A DNA stretch of 17,996 nt. It comes from Verrucomicrobiota bacterium. Its GTDB lineage: Bacteria; Verrucomicrobiota; Verrucomicrobiia; Limisphaerales; SXQI01. The position numbers were made by a program, and so were the translations under genes. Shown piece after piece: positions 1 to 7,438 of the stretch. Location of the stretch: the NCBI GenBank assembly GCA_008933045.1, contig WBXJ01000027.1, forward strand, positions 1 through 17,996, given 5' to 3'. Position 1 is the first letter of the stretch. The number at the start of each line of letters is the position of its first letter. The notes under the pieces were generated by a model that made no database searches, had not been told where the DNA came from, and was given only the letters and a program-made list of their open reading frames with translations.

Positions 1-318
1 TTCCGGTTCCTCGACTGAAAAAAACTTACGGAATCTGACGGTGCCATTCGTGCCTCCGACCATCGGAACTCCAGTGAACTGGTAAGAGGATGTGCTAAAA
101 CCTGAGATGCCAGTCGTCCAACGGGTTGTATCGTAATCAAAACTCTTGATCCACGGAGGAATGGTATCATTAGTCGCTGTTGATTGGAGATCGTCGACGG
201 TCGGGATGAACTTCCACTGTTCTCCAACTCGGATAAGTGCGATAGAATCGCCAATTGCTGCCGAAGCGATTCCCAATGACCAAATCATCAGTAGCCAAGG
301 AAAAAAACGGCGTGACAT
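1..318 (-). CDS. Secreted protein, N-terminal fragment (runs off left edge)
   Basis: The reverse strand is open from the ATG at 318 to the window edge: 106 codons with no stop. An in-frame stop lies just upstream at 330-328, so the start is well fixed. The first ~21 residues (MSRRFFPWLLMIWSLGIASA) form a Sec signal peptide with two arginines, a hydrophobic core and an A-S-A cleavage site. The exported part has a Trp-rich pattern, 'RWTTGISGF' followed by 'TVRFRKFFSVEE'. This resembles the 'W..G...FG' and 'YFR..F' elements of beta-sandwich modules in large secreted verrucomicrobial and planctomycetal proteins (lamin-tail or metallophosphoesterase-containing). That resemblance is from memory and is not diagnostic. 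It is transcribed away from the DUF1800 gene across a 127-base gap. The C-terminal domains, which would decide the function, lie outside the window. Confidence 0.72.
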   Translation of the reverse strand, partial: MSRRFFPWLLMIWSLGIASAAIGDSIALIRVGEQWKFIPTVDDLQSTATNDTIPPWIKSFDYDTTRWTTGISGFSTSSYQFTGVPMVGGTNGTVRFRKFFSVEEPE

Positions 319-445
319 GCGGTTGAATTAAAGGAAACAGAGAAGGAAGGCAAGAACCGACGAACCTCATAAAAGCCCTCGCTACCTCGGTAATTCGCCA
401 ATACACGTGGTAACCTTTAGATATCTGGGTGCGTCTCATCAAGAT

Positions 446-1906
446 ATGTTAAGTCCTCTTGCACCCGCCAAATGGGGATTCGCCTCGGCAGCTCATTTAT
501 TAAATCGGGCTGGTTTTGGGGGGCCGCCCAAGCAAATTGATCAACTGGCGTCGTTGGGCTTGGAAAAAGCGGTTGATCAACTTGTCAAATTTGATCAAAA
601 TCCAGACCTGACTTCTCCACCTGCTTGGACAAAACCTGATTCCGATCGAGTCAAAGAATTGCAAGAATTTCGGAAAGCCTCGCTCGAGGAGCGCAAGGAA
701 TTGCAAAAAGTGAGGCGGCGCATGCAGCGGAACCACATGACGGAGTTACGTCATTGGTGGCTGAATAGGATGGTGAGCACTTCACATCCGTTGCAGGAAA
801 AACTGACCTTATTCTGGCATGGGCATTTTGCCACCAGCGTGCAGAAGGTAAAAGATGCCTATCTGATGTGGCGACAGAACGACCTGTTTCGCCGACAAGG
901 CGCAGGAGAATGGTTGGCCCTGCTGACAGAAGTTGCCAAGGATCCAGCGATGTTGGTCTGGCTTGATCAGGGACAAAGTCGAAAAGAAAATCCGAACGAA
1001 AATTTTGCCCGAGAGGTCATGGAGTTGTTCACCTTGGGTGAAGGACAATATACGGAAAAAGACGTGACCGAAGCGGCTCGTGCGTTCACAGGATGGGCTT
1101 ATGAACGCGCTGACCAACGATTTGTGGTTCGCCCGCGATGGCACGATGCAGGGACAAAAACGATTCTGGGCCAAAGTGGATATTGGACCGGCAACGACGT
1201 ACTAAAGCTCGTTGTCTCCCAACCCAATGCTCCCGAATTCATTACACAAAAGTTGTGGAATTTTTTTGCTGGCCAACCCCCGTCCGCAGAATTGAGTCAG
1301 GCACTGGCCTCCGAGTTCGTTCGGCATGGCCAAGAAATTCGGCCATGGTTGATGACGGTGTTTCGTTCGGAGGAATTTTATTCGCCAACCGTCATGCGGC
1401 AGCAGGTCAAAAGTCCCGTCTTTTGGTTAGTGAATTCCGCCCGCATTTTACAACGAGAACTACCTCCCGCTGAGGCGACCAATAACCTACTTCGATTGAT
1501 GGGACAGGAACTGTTTGCCCCACCTAACGTGAAAGGCTGGGATGGAGGTCTTGCGTGGATCACCACTAATAATCTGCTTACCCGCTACAACTCAGCCGAG
1601 TATTTGGTTTCCGGAGAAAACCCCTTGAATTATGCCACAAATCGAGCAAAAAAAGGACCAAACCAACCTCGCAGACTTCCGCTCGCTGGCGCAGTCCGTC
1701 TCGATGCGTGGCTGGAGGAGGAGGATTGGGTTGATCCTGAACACTTGCTTCGCACCCTTGAAACTCGATTATTTCAAGCACCTTTACGAGAAAAACAACG
1801 GGCTAATGTTCGTGAGTATCTCGCCAGCCGAACACCCCTCGACACGACGGATATTCTCCACGCCATCCGACTCCTGATGTCGACTCCGGATTTTCAATTG
1901 ACCTAA
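446..1906 (+). CDS. DUF1800 family protein
   Basis: This 486-residue protein has the hallmarks of the DUF1800 family (PF08811), whose biochemical role is unknown. Visible family motifs are HLLNRAGFG (17-25), FWHGHFATS (123-131), NENFAREVMELFTLG (174-188), AFTGW (203-207) and PPNVKGW (339-345). A very charged helical stretch, possibly coiled coil, spans about 66-100. I prefer the ATG at 446 because family members begin just before the 'W..A.HLL.RAGFG' block. A GTG at 407 would add 13 residues that do not look conserved. Neither start has a Shine-Dalgarno sequence. With either start there is no signal peptide or membrane segment, although the DUF1501 partner 45 bases downstream carries a Tat signal. 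The two families are usual neighbours in Verrucomicrobiota, Planctomycetota and Bacteroidota. Family assignment is strong; function is unknown. Confidence 0.93.
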   Translation: MLSPLAPAKWGFASAAHLLNRAGFGGPPKQIDQLASLGLEKAVDQLVKFDQNPDLTSPPAWTKPDSDRVKELQEFRKASLEERKELQKVRRRMQRNHMTELRHWWLNRMVSTSHPLQEKLTLFWHGHFATSVQKVKDAYLMWRQNDLFRRQGAGEWLALLTEVAKDPAMLVWLDQGQSRKENPNENFAREVMELFTLGEGQYTEKDVTEAARAFTGWAYERADQRFVVRPRWHDAGTKTILGQSGYWTGNDVLKLVVSQPNAPEFITQKLWNFFAGQPPSAELSQALASEFVRHGQEIRPWLMTVFRSEEFYSPTVMRQQVKSPVFWLVNSARILQRELPPAEATNNLLRLMGQELFAPPNVKGWDGGLAWITTNNLLTRYNSAEYLVSGENPLNYATNRAKKGPNQPRRLPLAGAVRLDAWLEEEDWVDPEHLLRTLETRLFQAPLREKQRANVREYLASRTPLDTTDILHAIRLLMSTPDFQLT

Positions 1907-1951
1907 CCTGATTCTTTTCAGAAGCCATCAACCTATTTTAAGCACTCAGCC

Positions 1952-3271
1952 ATGAACAATCCCCCTACCCTGAAAACCCGTCGTGAGTTTTTACAAGGTT
2001 CGTTGCTCGCCGGATCCCTCAGTTGGACGATTCCCGCGTTTTTATCACGCACGATTACCACACTGCGTGCTGGTCCCTCAACCGGAGAAACGGATCGTAA
2101 CATTTTAGTCGTCGTGCAGTTGGCGGGCGGCAACGACGGACTTAATACTCTCGTTCCATTCAGTAACGATGACTATTACAAGGCACGGCCAAATCTCGGC
2201 GTTCCAGCTCGGACCGTCCTGAAACTCAACGATGAAGTAGGTCTGCATCCAGCTTTGGGCGGGTTGCGAGATCTGCATGCCTCGGGCCAATTGGCAGTCT
2301 GGCAAGGTGTAGGATACCCCAACCCGAATCGTTCACACTTCCGATCAACCGAAATCTGGCAAACAGCCAGCGCATCCGAGATCAACGAAAAATACGGTTG
2401 GCTCGGTCGATATTTTGACCATGCTTGTGCGGGAGCAGAACCGACTGTCGGAGTCAGCGTTGGGCGTCAGTCTCCCCAATCATTTGCTGGCCCGAAACCG
2501 CTCGGAGTCAGCCTTGAGCAACCTGAAACTTATCGCTTCGCAGATACAGATCCAGCCCAAGGCAATATGGCTAGCGGCGAATCCTTTTACCGACACTTGA
2601 ATCGGCCTGATATCTTGGATAACGGGGGTGAGATGAACACCGGAGGCAGTGTTGGATCCGTCGCTGGGACAATCGCATCGCACCAGAACCCTTTGGATTT
2701 CCTTGAGCGGACCGCGCTCGATGCTCAGGTGAGTAGCGACCGCATTCGTGCACTCAACAAAAACTCCCTGAATCGAGTTTCCTATCCAGTTTCCGCGTTA
2801 TCAAATCAACTTAAACTGGTCGCTCGTCTGATCGGAGGAGGTTTGCCAACGCGCGTTTTTTACGTCTCGCAAGGTGGCTACGATACCCATACCAACCAAA
2901 GCGGTAGTCACGACCGCTTGCTCGGAGAACTGGGCTCGGCCATTAAGGCGTTTAACGAAGATATCAAAGCACAAGGAAACCTAGACAAGGTTCTATTGAT
3001 GACTTTTAGCGAATTCGGTCGACGCGTAAAACAAAACGCCAACGGCGGAACGGATCACGGCGCAGCAGCTCCCTTGTTTATGGTGGGGTCAAAAGTGCGT
3101 CCAGGTATACTTGGAACTGCGCCCGACCTAACGCCCACCAATCTACACAATGGGGATTTGAAATTTACCACTGATTTCCGCTCCCTCTACGCGGGGGTCA
3201 TCGAGCAATGGTTGGGAACCGAAAGCAAATCGATTTTAAAATGGTCTGGCCCAGCGGCACGAATCACCTGA
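1952..3271 (+). CDS. DUF1501 family protein with Tat signal
   Basis: This is a 439-residue DUF1501 protein (PF07394), a family related to the alkaline phosphatase/sulfatase fold with no established substrate. The N-terminus has a twin-arginine motif (TRREFLQ, Arg10-Arg11), a moderately hydrophobic segment (16-30) and a likely cleavage site near residue 40, so export folded through Tat is expected. Conserved blocks are AGGNDGLNTLVP (58-69), NRSHF (126-130), GGYDTH (308-313), TFSEFGRR (351-358) and GTDHG (366-370). The Asp and His residues in these blocks are the probable metal or active-site ligands, which is an inference from the fold relationship. It lies 45 bases after the DUF1800 gene and is probably co-transcribed with it. 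The start is the only reasonable one for the Tat signal. Confidence 0.94.
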   Translation: MNNPPTLKTRREFLQGSLLAGSLSWTIPAFLSRTITTLRAGPSTGETDRNILVVVQLAGGNDGLNTLVPFSNDDYYKARPNLGVPARTVLKLNDEVGLHPALGGLRDLHASGQLAVWQGVGYPNPNRSHFRSTEIWQTASASEINEKYGWLGRYFDHACAGAEPTVGVSVGRQSPQSFAGPKPLGVSLEQPETYRFADTDPAQGNMASGESFYRHLNRPDILDNGGEMNTGGSVGSVAGTIASHQNPLDFLERTALDAQVSSDRIRALNKNSLNRVSYPVSALSNQLKLVARLIGGGLPTRVFYVSQGGYDTHTNQSGSHDRLLGELGSAIKAFNEDIKAQGNLDKVLLMTFSEFGRRVKQNANGGTDHGAAAPLFMVGSKVRPGILGTAPDLTPTNLHNGDLKFTTDFRSLYAGVIEQWLGTESKSILKWSGPAARIT

Positions 3272-3306
3272 TTTACTCCCAATGGATTCCAGCTAGACTG
3301 GGCACA

Positions 3307-4689
3307 GTGTCGGAACTGATCAACAAACTTAGAACTCTTTGCGCCATCGATAATCTTTTGCCGCCAGGATCGACACTGGTCCTCGCGGTATCGGGAGGCT
3401 TGGATTCGATGGTGCTGCTTCATCTCGTACAACGCTTAAGGGAAGAGTATTCTTGGCGAGTGGTGGTGGCGCATTACAACCACCAATTAAGAGGTTCGGA
3501 AAGCGATCTCGATGCCGAGTTTGTCAAAGCGGCAGCCTTAACAATGGGTCTCCCATTTTTTACCGAGGCTGGTGATGTGCGATCGTTCGCCAAGGCCAAC
3601 AGCCTCTCCGTTGAAATGGCTGCACGAGAACTTCGGCATCAATTTTTGGCGAAGACCGCCAAAAATCAACAGTCCGATCGGATCGTTCTGGCCCATCATG
3701 CCAACGATCAGGCTGAACTTTTCTGGATTAGGATGTTGCGTGGAACTTGGGGAGCTGGCTTGAGCGGTATGCGTTCCTGCAGCCCATCCCCCGCTGATAA
3801 AACCATTCACCTTATTCGCCCCCTACTCCACTTTTCTCGGCAGGAATTAGTCCTTTTTGCACAAGAAACAAACGTCAGTTGCCGCGAAGACTCCTCAAAC
3901 CAAGACCTGAGCTATCAGCGCAACAGAATTCGGCATTGCGTGCTCCCTATACTGCAAGAAGCCTCAAAGCGGCCGGTTCCCGAGATCACGCTCGGGTTTA
4001 TGCAACTACTCGCTGAGCAGCAGAGCTTCCTCGAACATCAGGCCGAGGTTTGGCAGACGGAGCGTCACCCAGATTTTGTGACACTCCATCCTGCTCTCCA
4101 GCGACAGTTGATGCATGACGCCTTGATCCAGCACGGATTGAAGCCAAGCACCGATCTGATCCAACATTTGCTGCATCATCCCGATGTAGCGATCCGTGTG
4201 ACAGCCGACATTTTTGTCCACCGAACGGCAGATGGCGACCTGGTTTGTAGGGAACCTTCCGAAAACGCACTCCCGTACGACCAATCGACCCAAACGCTCG
4301 CCCTCGAAAGCCAAACCGCTCAAGCAATTTTTGGCGACTTCCAACTGACCATTCGTCGTTCGTCATCAGGTCCGGATAAGTTTACAGATCATCCGGCTTG
4401 GTTCGACGCGAGGACACTGCCGAACGACCTACTCCTACGCCATTGGCAGCCCGGCGACAAATTTCATAAAATCGGCATGGAAAAACCTACTAAACTGCAG
4501 GATGTTTTCGTGAATGCCAAAATTCCATTTGCAACCCGTCGGAAGCTGGTTTTGGTGGCCCAACGCGACGGTCCGATTGTCTGGGTTGAATCCGTTGGAG
4601 TAGGTTCTCCCTACAAAGTGACACTCAACACAATCGAGTTCCTTGAGTGGGAATGGCGTAAGGTTGTTCGTAATCCCGAGCCTGAATGA
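3307..4689 (+). CDS. tilS: tRNA(Ile)-lysidine synthase
   Basis: TilS uses ATP and lysine to convert C34 of the CAU-anticodon tRNA-Ile to lysidine, so that it reads AUA as isoleucine; it acts in the cytoplasm. The N-terminal PP-loop ATPase motif SGGLDS is at 29-34 with the GTG start used here. It is followed by the family blocks HYNHQLRGSESD, LAHHANDQAE, MLRGTWGAGLSGM, and DSSNQD with RNRIRH. The C-terminal TilS domain (about 375-445) has QPGDKF, KLQDVFV and KIPFATRR. The length of 460 residues is normal. The reading frame stays open upstream into the DUF1501 gene (ATG at 3208 and 3241). GTG 3307 is chosen because it leaves an N-terminus of usual length and avoids overlap, but this start is uncertain. 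ftsH follows 73 bases later, a neighbour pair seen in many bacteria. Confidence 0.96.
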   Translation: MSELINKLRTLCAIDNLLPPGSTLVLAVSGGLDSMVLLHLVQRLREEYSWRVVVAHYNHQLRGSESDLDAEFVKAAALTMGLPFFTEAGDVRSFAKANSLSVEMAARELRHQFLAKTAKNQQSDRIVLAHHANDQAELFWIRMLRGTWGAGLSGMRSCSPSPADKTIHLIRPLLHFSRQELVLFAQETNVSCREDSSNQDLSYQRNRIRHCVLPILQEASKRPVPEITLGFMQLLAEQQSFLEHQAEVWQTERHPDFVTLHPALQRQLMHDALIQHGLKPSTDLIQHLLHHPDVAIRVTADIFVHRTADGDLVCREPSENALPYDQSTQTLALESQTAQAIFGDFQLTIRRSSSGPDKFTDHPAWFDARTLPNDLLLRHWQPGDKFHKIGMEKPTKLQDVFVNAKIPFATRRKLVLVAQRDGPIVWVESVGVGSPYKVTLNTIEFLEWEWRKVVRNPEPE

Positions 4690-4712
4690 AGCCGTAAAAC
4701 GTGAACCAAAGG

Positions 4713-4741
4713 TTGCGGTTGTGAAATTCTCGTGGTAGGAT
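4713..4741 (+). promoter_or_regulatory. Candidate sigma-70-type promoter for ftsH
   Basis: In the 73 bases between tilS and ftsH, TTGCGG (4713-4718) and TAGGAT (4736-4741) are separated by exactly 17 bases. The -35 match is only partial and the -10 matches four of six consensus positions. This promoter would start transcription around 4748 and leave a leader of about 15 bases. A second -10-like box, TATAAA at 4752-4757, lies five bases from the start codon and would give a leaderless message. Neither has experimental support. Confidence 0.28.
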
Positions 4742-4762
4742 GCTCGGTAATTATAAATTTCG

Positions 4763-6775
4763 ATGTCTGAAGAAAACAAGCCCAACAAGAACGATAAGAA
4801 GGTCAACGATTCGAAGGCGCAGCCACGCACCTATTTGCTCTGGATCCTGATCGTGGGGGCCATTCCCTTGCTTTTCGTCCTACGCAAAAATACGGAGGTC
4901 AAGTATACGAACCTTGCCCGTCATCAATTGGTCGAGCTGTTAGATACCAACCGGATCGTCTCAGGCACAATCCATTACAATCCACAATCGGCGGTTCTGC
5001 AGGAAATATCTGGCAAGTTTCTGACCAATGACGCAAGCGGTGCCAAGGTGGAGATGCCATTCCGAACGACAACACGGCTAAACGATGATTTGGAAAAACG
5101 GTTGCTCGATTCGCCGGTGTTCAGCACGGCCGAACCTAACACGTTCGTGATGAGTTTGTTTTTCACGGTGCTACCGATCTTGGTGGTGGCGTTCCTCGTT
5201 TATTTCTTTTTTATCCGCCAGATAAAGATGGCGGGCAAAGGAGCACTCAGCTTCGGAAAGAGTAAGGCTCGGATGCTAAGCAAGGAGAAGAATCGGACCA
5301 CTTTCAAGGACGTCGCTGGGGTCGAGGAAGCAAAGGACGAGGTATACGAGTTGGTAGAATTCCTGAAAGATCCTAAGAAGTTTCAGAAACTTGGAGGTCG
5401 AATCCCTAAAGGCATTCTAATGATCGGTTCGCCGGGGACGGGCAAAACCCTTCTAGCTAAGGCAATCGCTGGAGAAGCGGACGCTTCCTTCTTCACGATC
5501 AGCGGCTCTGACTTCGTGGAAATGTTTGTCGGCGTGGGTGCGAGCCGCGTTCGAGATATGTTCGAGCAGGCCCGCAAGGCGACGCCTTGTCTTATTTTCA
5601 TTGATGAAATCGACGCCGTCGGGCGCAGCCGTGGTCATGGTTTGGGTGGAGGCAATGACGAGCGCGAACAGACTCTCAACGCGCTCCTCGTCGAGATGGA
5701 CGGTTTTGATACCACTGAAGGTATTATTATTATCGCTGCGACGAACCGCCCGGATGTTTTGGATCCCGCGCTTCTACGGCCCGGTAGATTCGACCGACAG
5801 ATCACTGTCAATCTGCCAGACGTGCGCGGTCGTGAAGCCATCCTTAAAGTTCACGCCAAAAACGTGAAGTTAGATCCCTCGGTTAATCTCGATGTGATTG
5901 CACGAGGAACCCCCGGTTTTTCTGGAGCAGAATTAGCGAATCTCTTGAACGAGGCCGCACTTCTGGCTGCTCGAACCAACAAGAAATCTATCGGAATGGT
6001 TGAGCTCGAGGAAGCCCGTGACAAAGTTCGCTGGGGACGTGAACGACGGAGTCTCGCGATGACCGACGAAGAAAAGAAGTTTACGGCTTGGCACGAAGCA
6101 GGTCATGCGTTGGTCAGCGTGCTGTTGGAACATTCATTTCCCCTCCACAAGGTGACCATCATCCCACGCGGTCAAGCTTTAGGAGTCACTATGTTTCTGC
6201 CGAAGCAGGACGTCCTGAGCCGACGTAAAAAAGAAATGCTGGATACCATCGCAGTGACCATGGCAGGCCGAATCGCCGAAGAGATTATTTCAGGAGATAT
6301 TTCAACGGGTGCTTCTGGAGACATTCAACAGGCGACTCAAACTGCCCGCGCAATGGTTTGTCACTGGGGCATGAGTGAGAAACTCGGAATGATCCAATAC
6401 GGCGAAAACAACGAATACGTTTTCCTAGGGCGCGAAATGACACGGGGCAAAGATTACAGCGAGAAGATCGCGGAGGATATCGATGCCGAGGTCAAAAAGA
6501 TTATCGACGAACAATATGCGAGAGCCAAGAGCTTGATCGAAGCCCAAAAAGATCGTCTAACATTGCTCGCGCAATCTCTGCTTGAATACGAAACTTTGGA
6601 CGGGGCGCAGGTTGAAGAAATTGTTAAATTTGGTCGTTTCACTCCGCCACCTCCCACGTTGAAGGATCCGGAACCACCCTCCGGCGCACAAGCGGTTACT
6701 GCTGTGCCCGAGCCTATTAAGGCGTCAGTTCCACCCATCCCAGGACTCGGGGCACGTACCCCGGCTGCTGCCTAA
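4763..6775 (+). CDS. ftsH: ATP-dependent zinc metalloprotease FtsH
   Basis: FtsH is the membrane-anchored hexameric AAA+ protease that degrades misassembled membrane proteins and short-lived regulators. This 670-residue copy has a charged 22-residue cytoplasmic N-terminus, membrane helices at 24-40 and about 131-152, and an extracytoplasmic domain between them. The AAA module shows Walker A GSPGTGKT (222-229), the pore-loop region FVEMFVGVG (251-259), Walker B LIFIDE (277-282), and the second region of homology with Arg339, Arg342 and Arg345. The protease has HEAGH (444-448) and the third zinc ligand Asp520 in STGASGD. All catalytic residues are present. Oddities are Ser in place of the common Pro or Ala in Walker A, and a Pro/Ala-rich tail from about 627 to the end. 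It is downstream of tilS and upstream of an unknown protein on the same strand. The ATG has no Shine-Dalgarno sequence. Confidence 0.98.
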   Translation: MSEENKPNKNDKKVNDSKAQPRTYLLWILIVGAIPLLFVLRKNTEVKYTNLARHQLVELLDTNRIVSGTIHYNPQSAVLQEISGKFLTNDASGAKVEMPFRTTTRLNDDLEKRLLDSPVFSTAEPNTFVMSLFFTVLPILVVAFLVYFFFIRQIKMAGKGALSFGKSKARMLSKEKNRTTFKDVAGVEEAKDEVYELVEFLKDPKKFQKLGGRIPKGILMIGSPGTGKTLLAKAIAGEADASFFTISGSDFVEMFVGVGASRVRDMFEQARKATPCLIFIDEIDAVGRSRGHGLGGGNDEREQTLNALLVEMDGFDTTEGIIIIAATNRPDVLDPALLRPGRFDRQITVNLPDVRGREAILKVHAKNVKLDPSVNLDVIARGTPGFSGAELANLLNEAALLAARTNKKSIGMVELEEARDKVRWGRERRSLAMTDEEKKFTAWHEAGHALVSVLLEHSFPLHKVTIIPRGQALGVTMFLPKQDVLSRRKKEMLDTIAVTMAGRIAEEIISGDISTGASGDIQQATQTARAMVCHWGMSEKLGMIQYGENNEYVFLGREMTRGKDYSEKIAEDIDAEVKKIIDEQYARAKSLIEAQKDRLTLLAQSLLEYETLDGAQVEEIVKFGRFTPPPPTLKDPEPPSGAQAVTAVPEPIKASVPPIPGLGARTPAAA

Positions 6776-6823
6776 AGTCTGGACTGGTTTGAATTCAGAT
6801 TCTTTTTTTAGAATCGTTGCACC

Positions 6824-7432
6824 ATGAAGCGACCGCACGAGAACCCTTCGGACCGGTTATGGGTAGAATACTCCCAAGCTTTCAAGACTTTTGACGATTT
6901 GACCTTGGCCCGTTGGATGTCACAAACCCTCGGGCAGTTGGAAGGCCATGCGTGGCGGTTATCACACCCACTCGTAGCAACCTATCGTCTAGCGGCTTCG
7001 GTCGGCCATGAGCGAGAGATCTGGCATAAACGACTGGTGACCATCCCAAGTTCCTACACCGAGGCTCCCTGTTGTCGATCTCCGTTATTAGTATTATTCA
7101 ACAGCGAAATTTTGGAATCAGGCTTGCGCTGCCATCATTGCGGCGGAACCGCTGTTCCTTTAGAGGACATCCCTGCCCCACTCCGAAGAACCATCATCAA
7201 CTGGGCCGCACCTTATGCCCTGAACAACGAAATAGCTCATTGGAGTGATGAGGATCAGCCTGATAATTACGACGAAATACTGGACGAAGCAGCCGAAAAA
7301 GCTAAGGATTCTTTAGTCGATGCGGGACAAATCCTGATGCCGAAACTTCTAAATTTTTTACCTACGGTAACTTGGGAAGATCAAGACTATTGCCTCGATG
7401 TTCAACCCGAGGATATCGATCTCAGGTCATAA
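6824..7432 (+). CDS. Unrecognised 202-residue protein with CC...CxxC cluster
   Basis: I do not recognise a named family. The protein has 202 residues, no signal peptide and no membrane helix, so it is probably cytoplasmic. The N-terminal half is rich in Trp and His (His41, His48, His62, His68). The centre carries Cys83-Cys84 and then Cys103-x-x-Cys106 (RCHHCGG), which looks like a small zinc ribbon or zinc knuckle. The C-terminal third (about 140-200) is strongly acidic and partly helical (EILDEAAEKAKD). The ATG at 6824 lies 48 bases after ftsH, so co-transcription is possible, but a -10-like TAGAAT nine bases before the ATG could give its own transcript. It converges on the MBL nuclease gene with only six bases between stop codons. 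Coding is supported by the ordered composition and intact frame. Function is unknown. Confidence 0.85.
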   Translation: MKRPHENPSDRLWVEYSQAFKTFDDLTLARWMSQTLGQLEGHAWRLSHPLVATYRLAASVGHEREIWHKRLVTIPSSYTEAPCCRSPLLVLFNSEILESGLRCHHCGGTAVPLEDIPAPLRRTIINWAAPYALNNEIAHWSDEDQPDNYDEILDEAAEKAKDSLVDAGQILMPKLLNFLPTVTWEDQDYCLDVQPEDIDLRS

Positions 7433-7438
7433 CACCGA

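Noticed and set aside
404..409. CACGTG palindrome before the DUF1800 gene
   Set aside because: A six-base palindrome is expected by chance in 18 kb and nothing nearby extends the symmetry.
170..442. 90-codon minus-strand ORF near the left edge
   Set aside because: It overlaps the edge gene in another frame. The edge gene has a proper signal peptide and stays open to the window end, so this frame is the shadow.
3998..4366. Overlapping minus-strand ORFs (122 and 112 codons) opposite tilS
   Set aside because: Two different frames are open over the same stretch and both are antisense to the TilS middle domain. This fits chance openness rather than a gene.
4435..4830. 131-codon minus-strand ORF across the tilS-ftsH junction
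   Set aside because: It overlaps the conserved TilS C-terminal domain and the ftsH start in antisense, and the translation has no domain.
6798..6815. GATTCT-TTTTTT-AGAATC hairpin between ftsH and the unknown gene, considered as a terminator
   Set aside because: The stem is six AT-rich pairs and the T-run is in the loop, not after the stem. It cannot act as a classical intrinsic terminator, and it overlaps a -10-like box.
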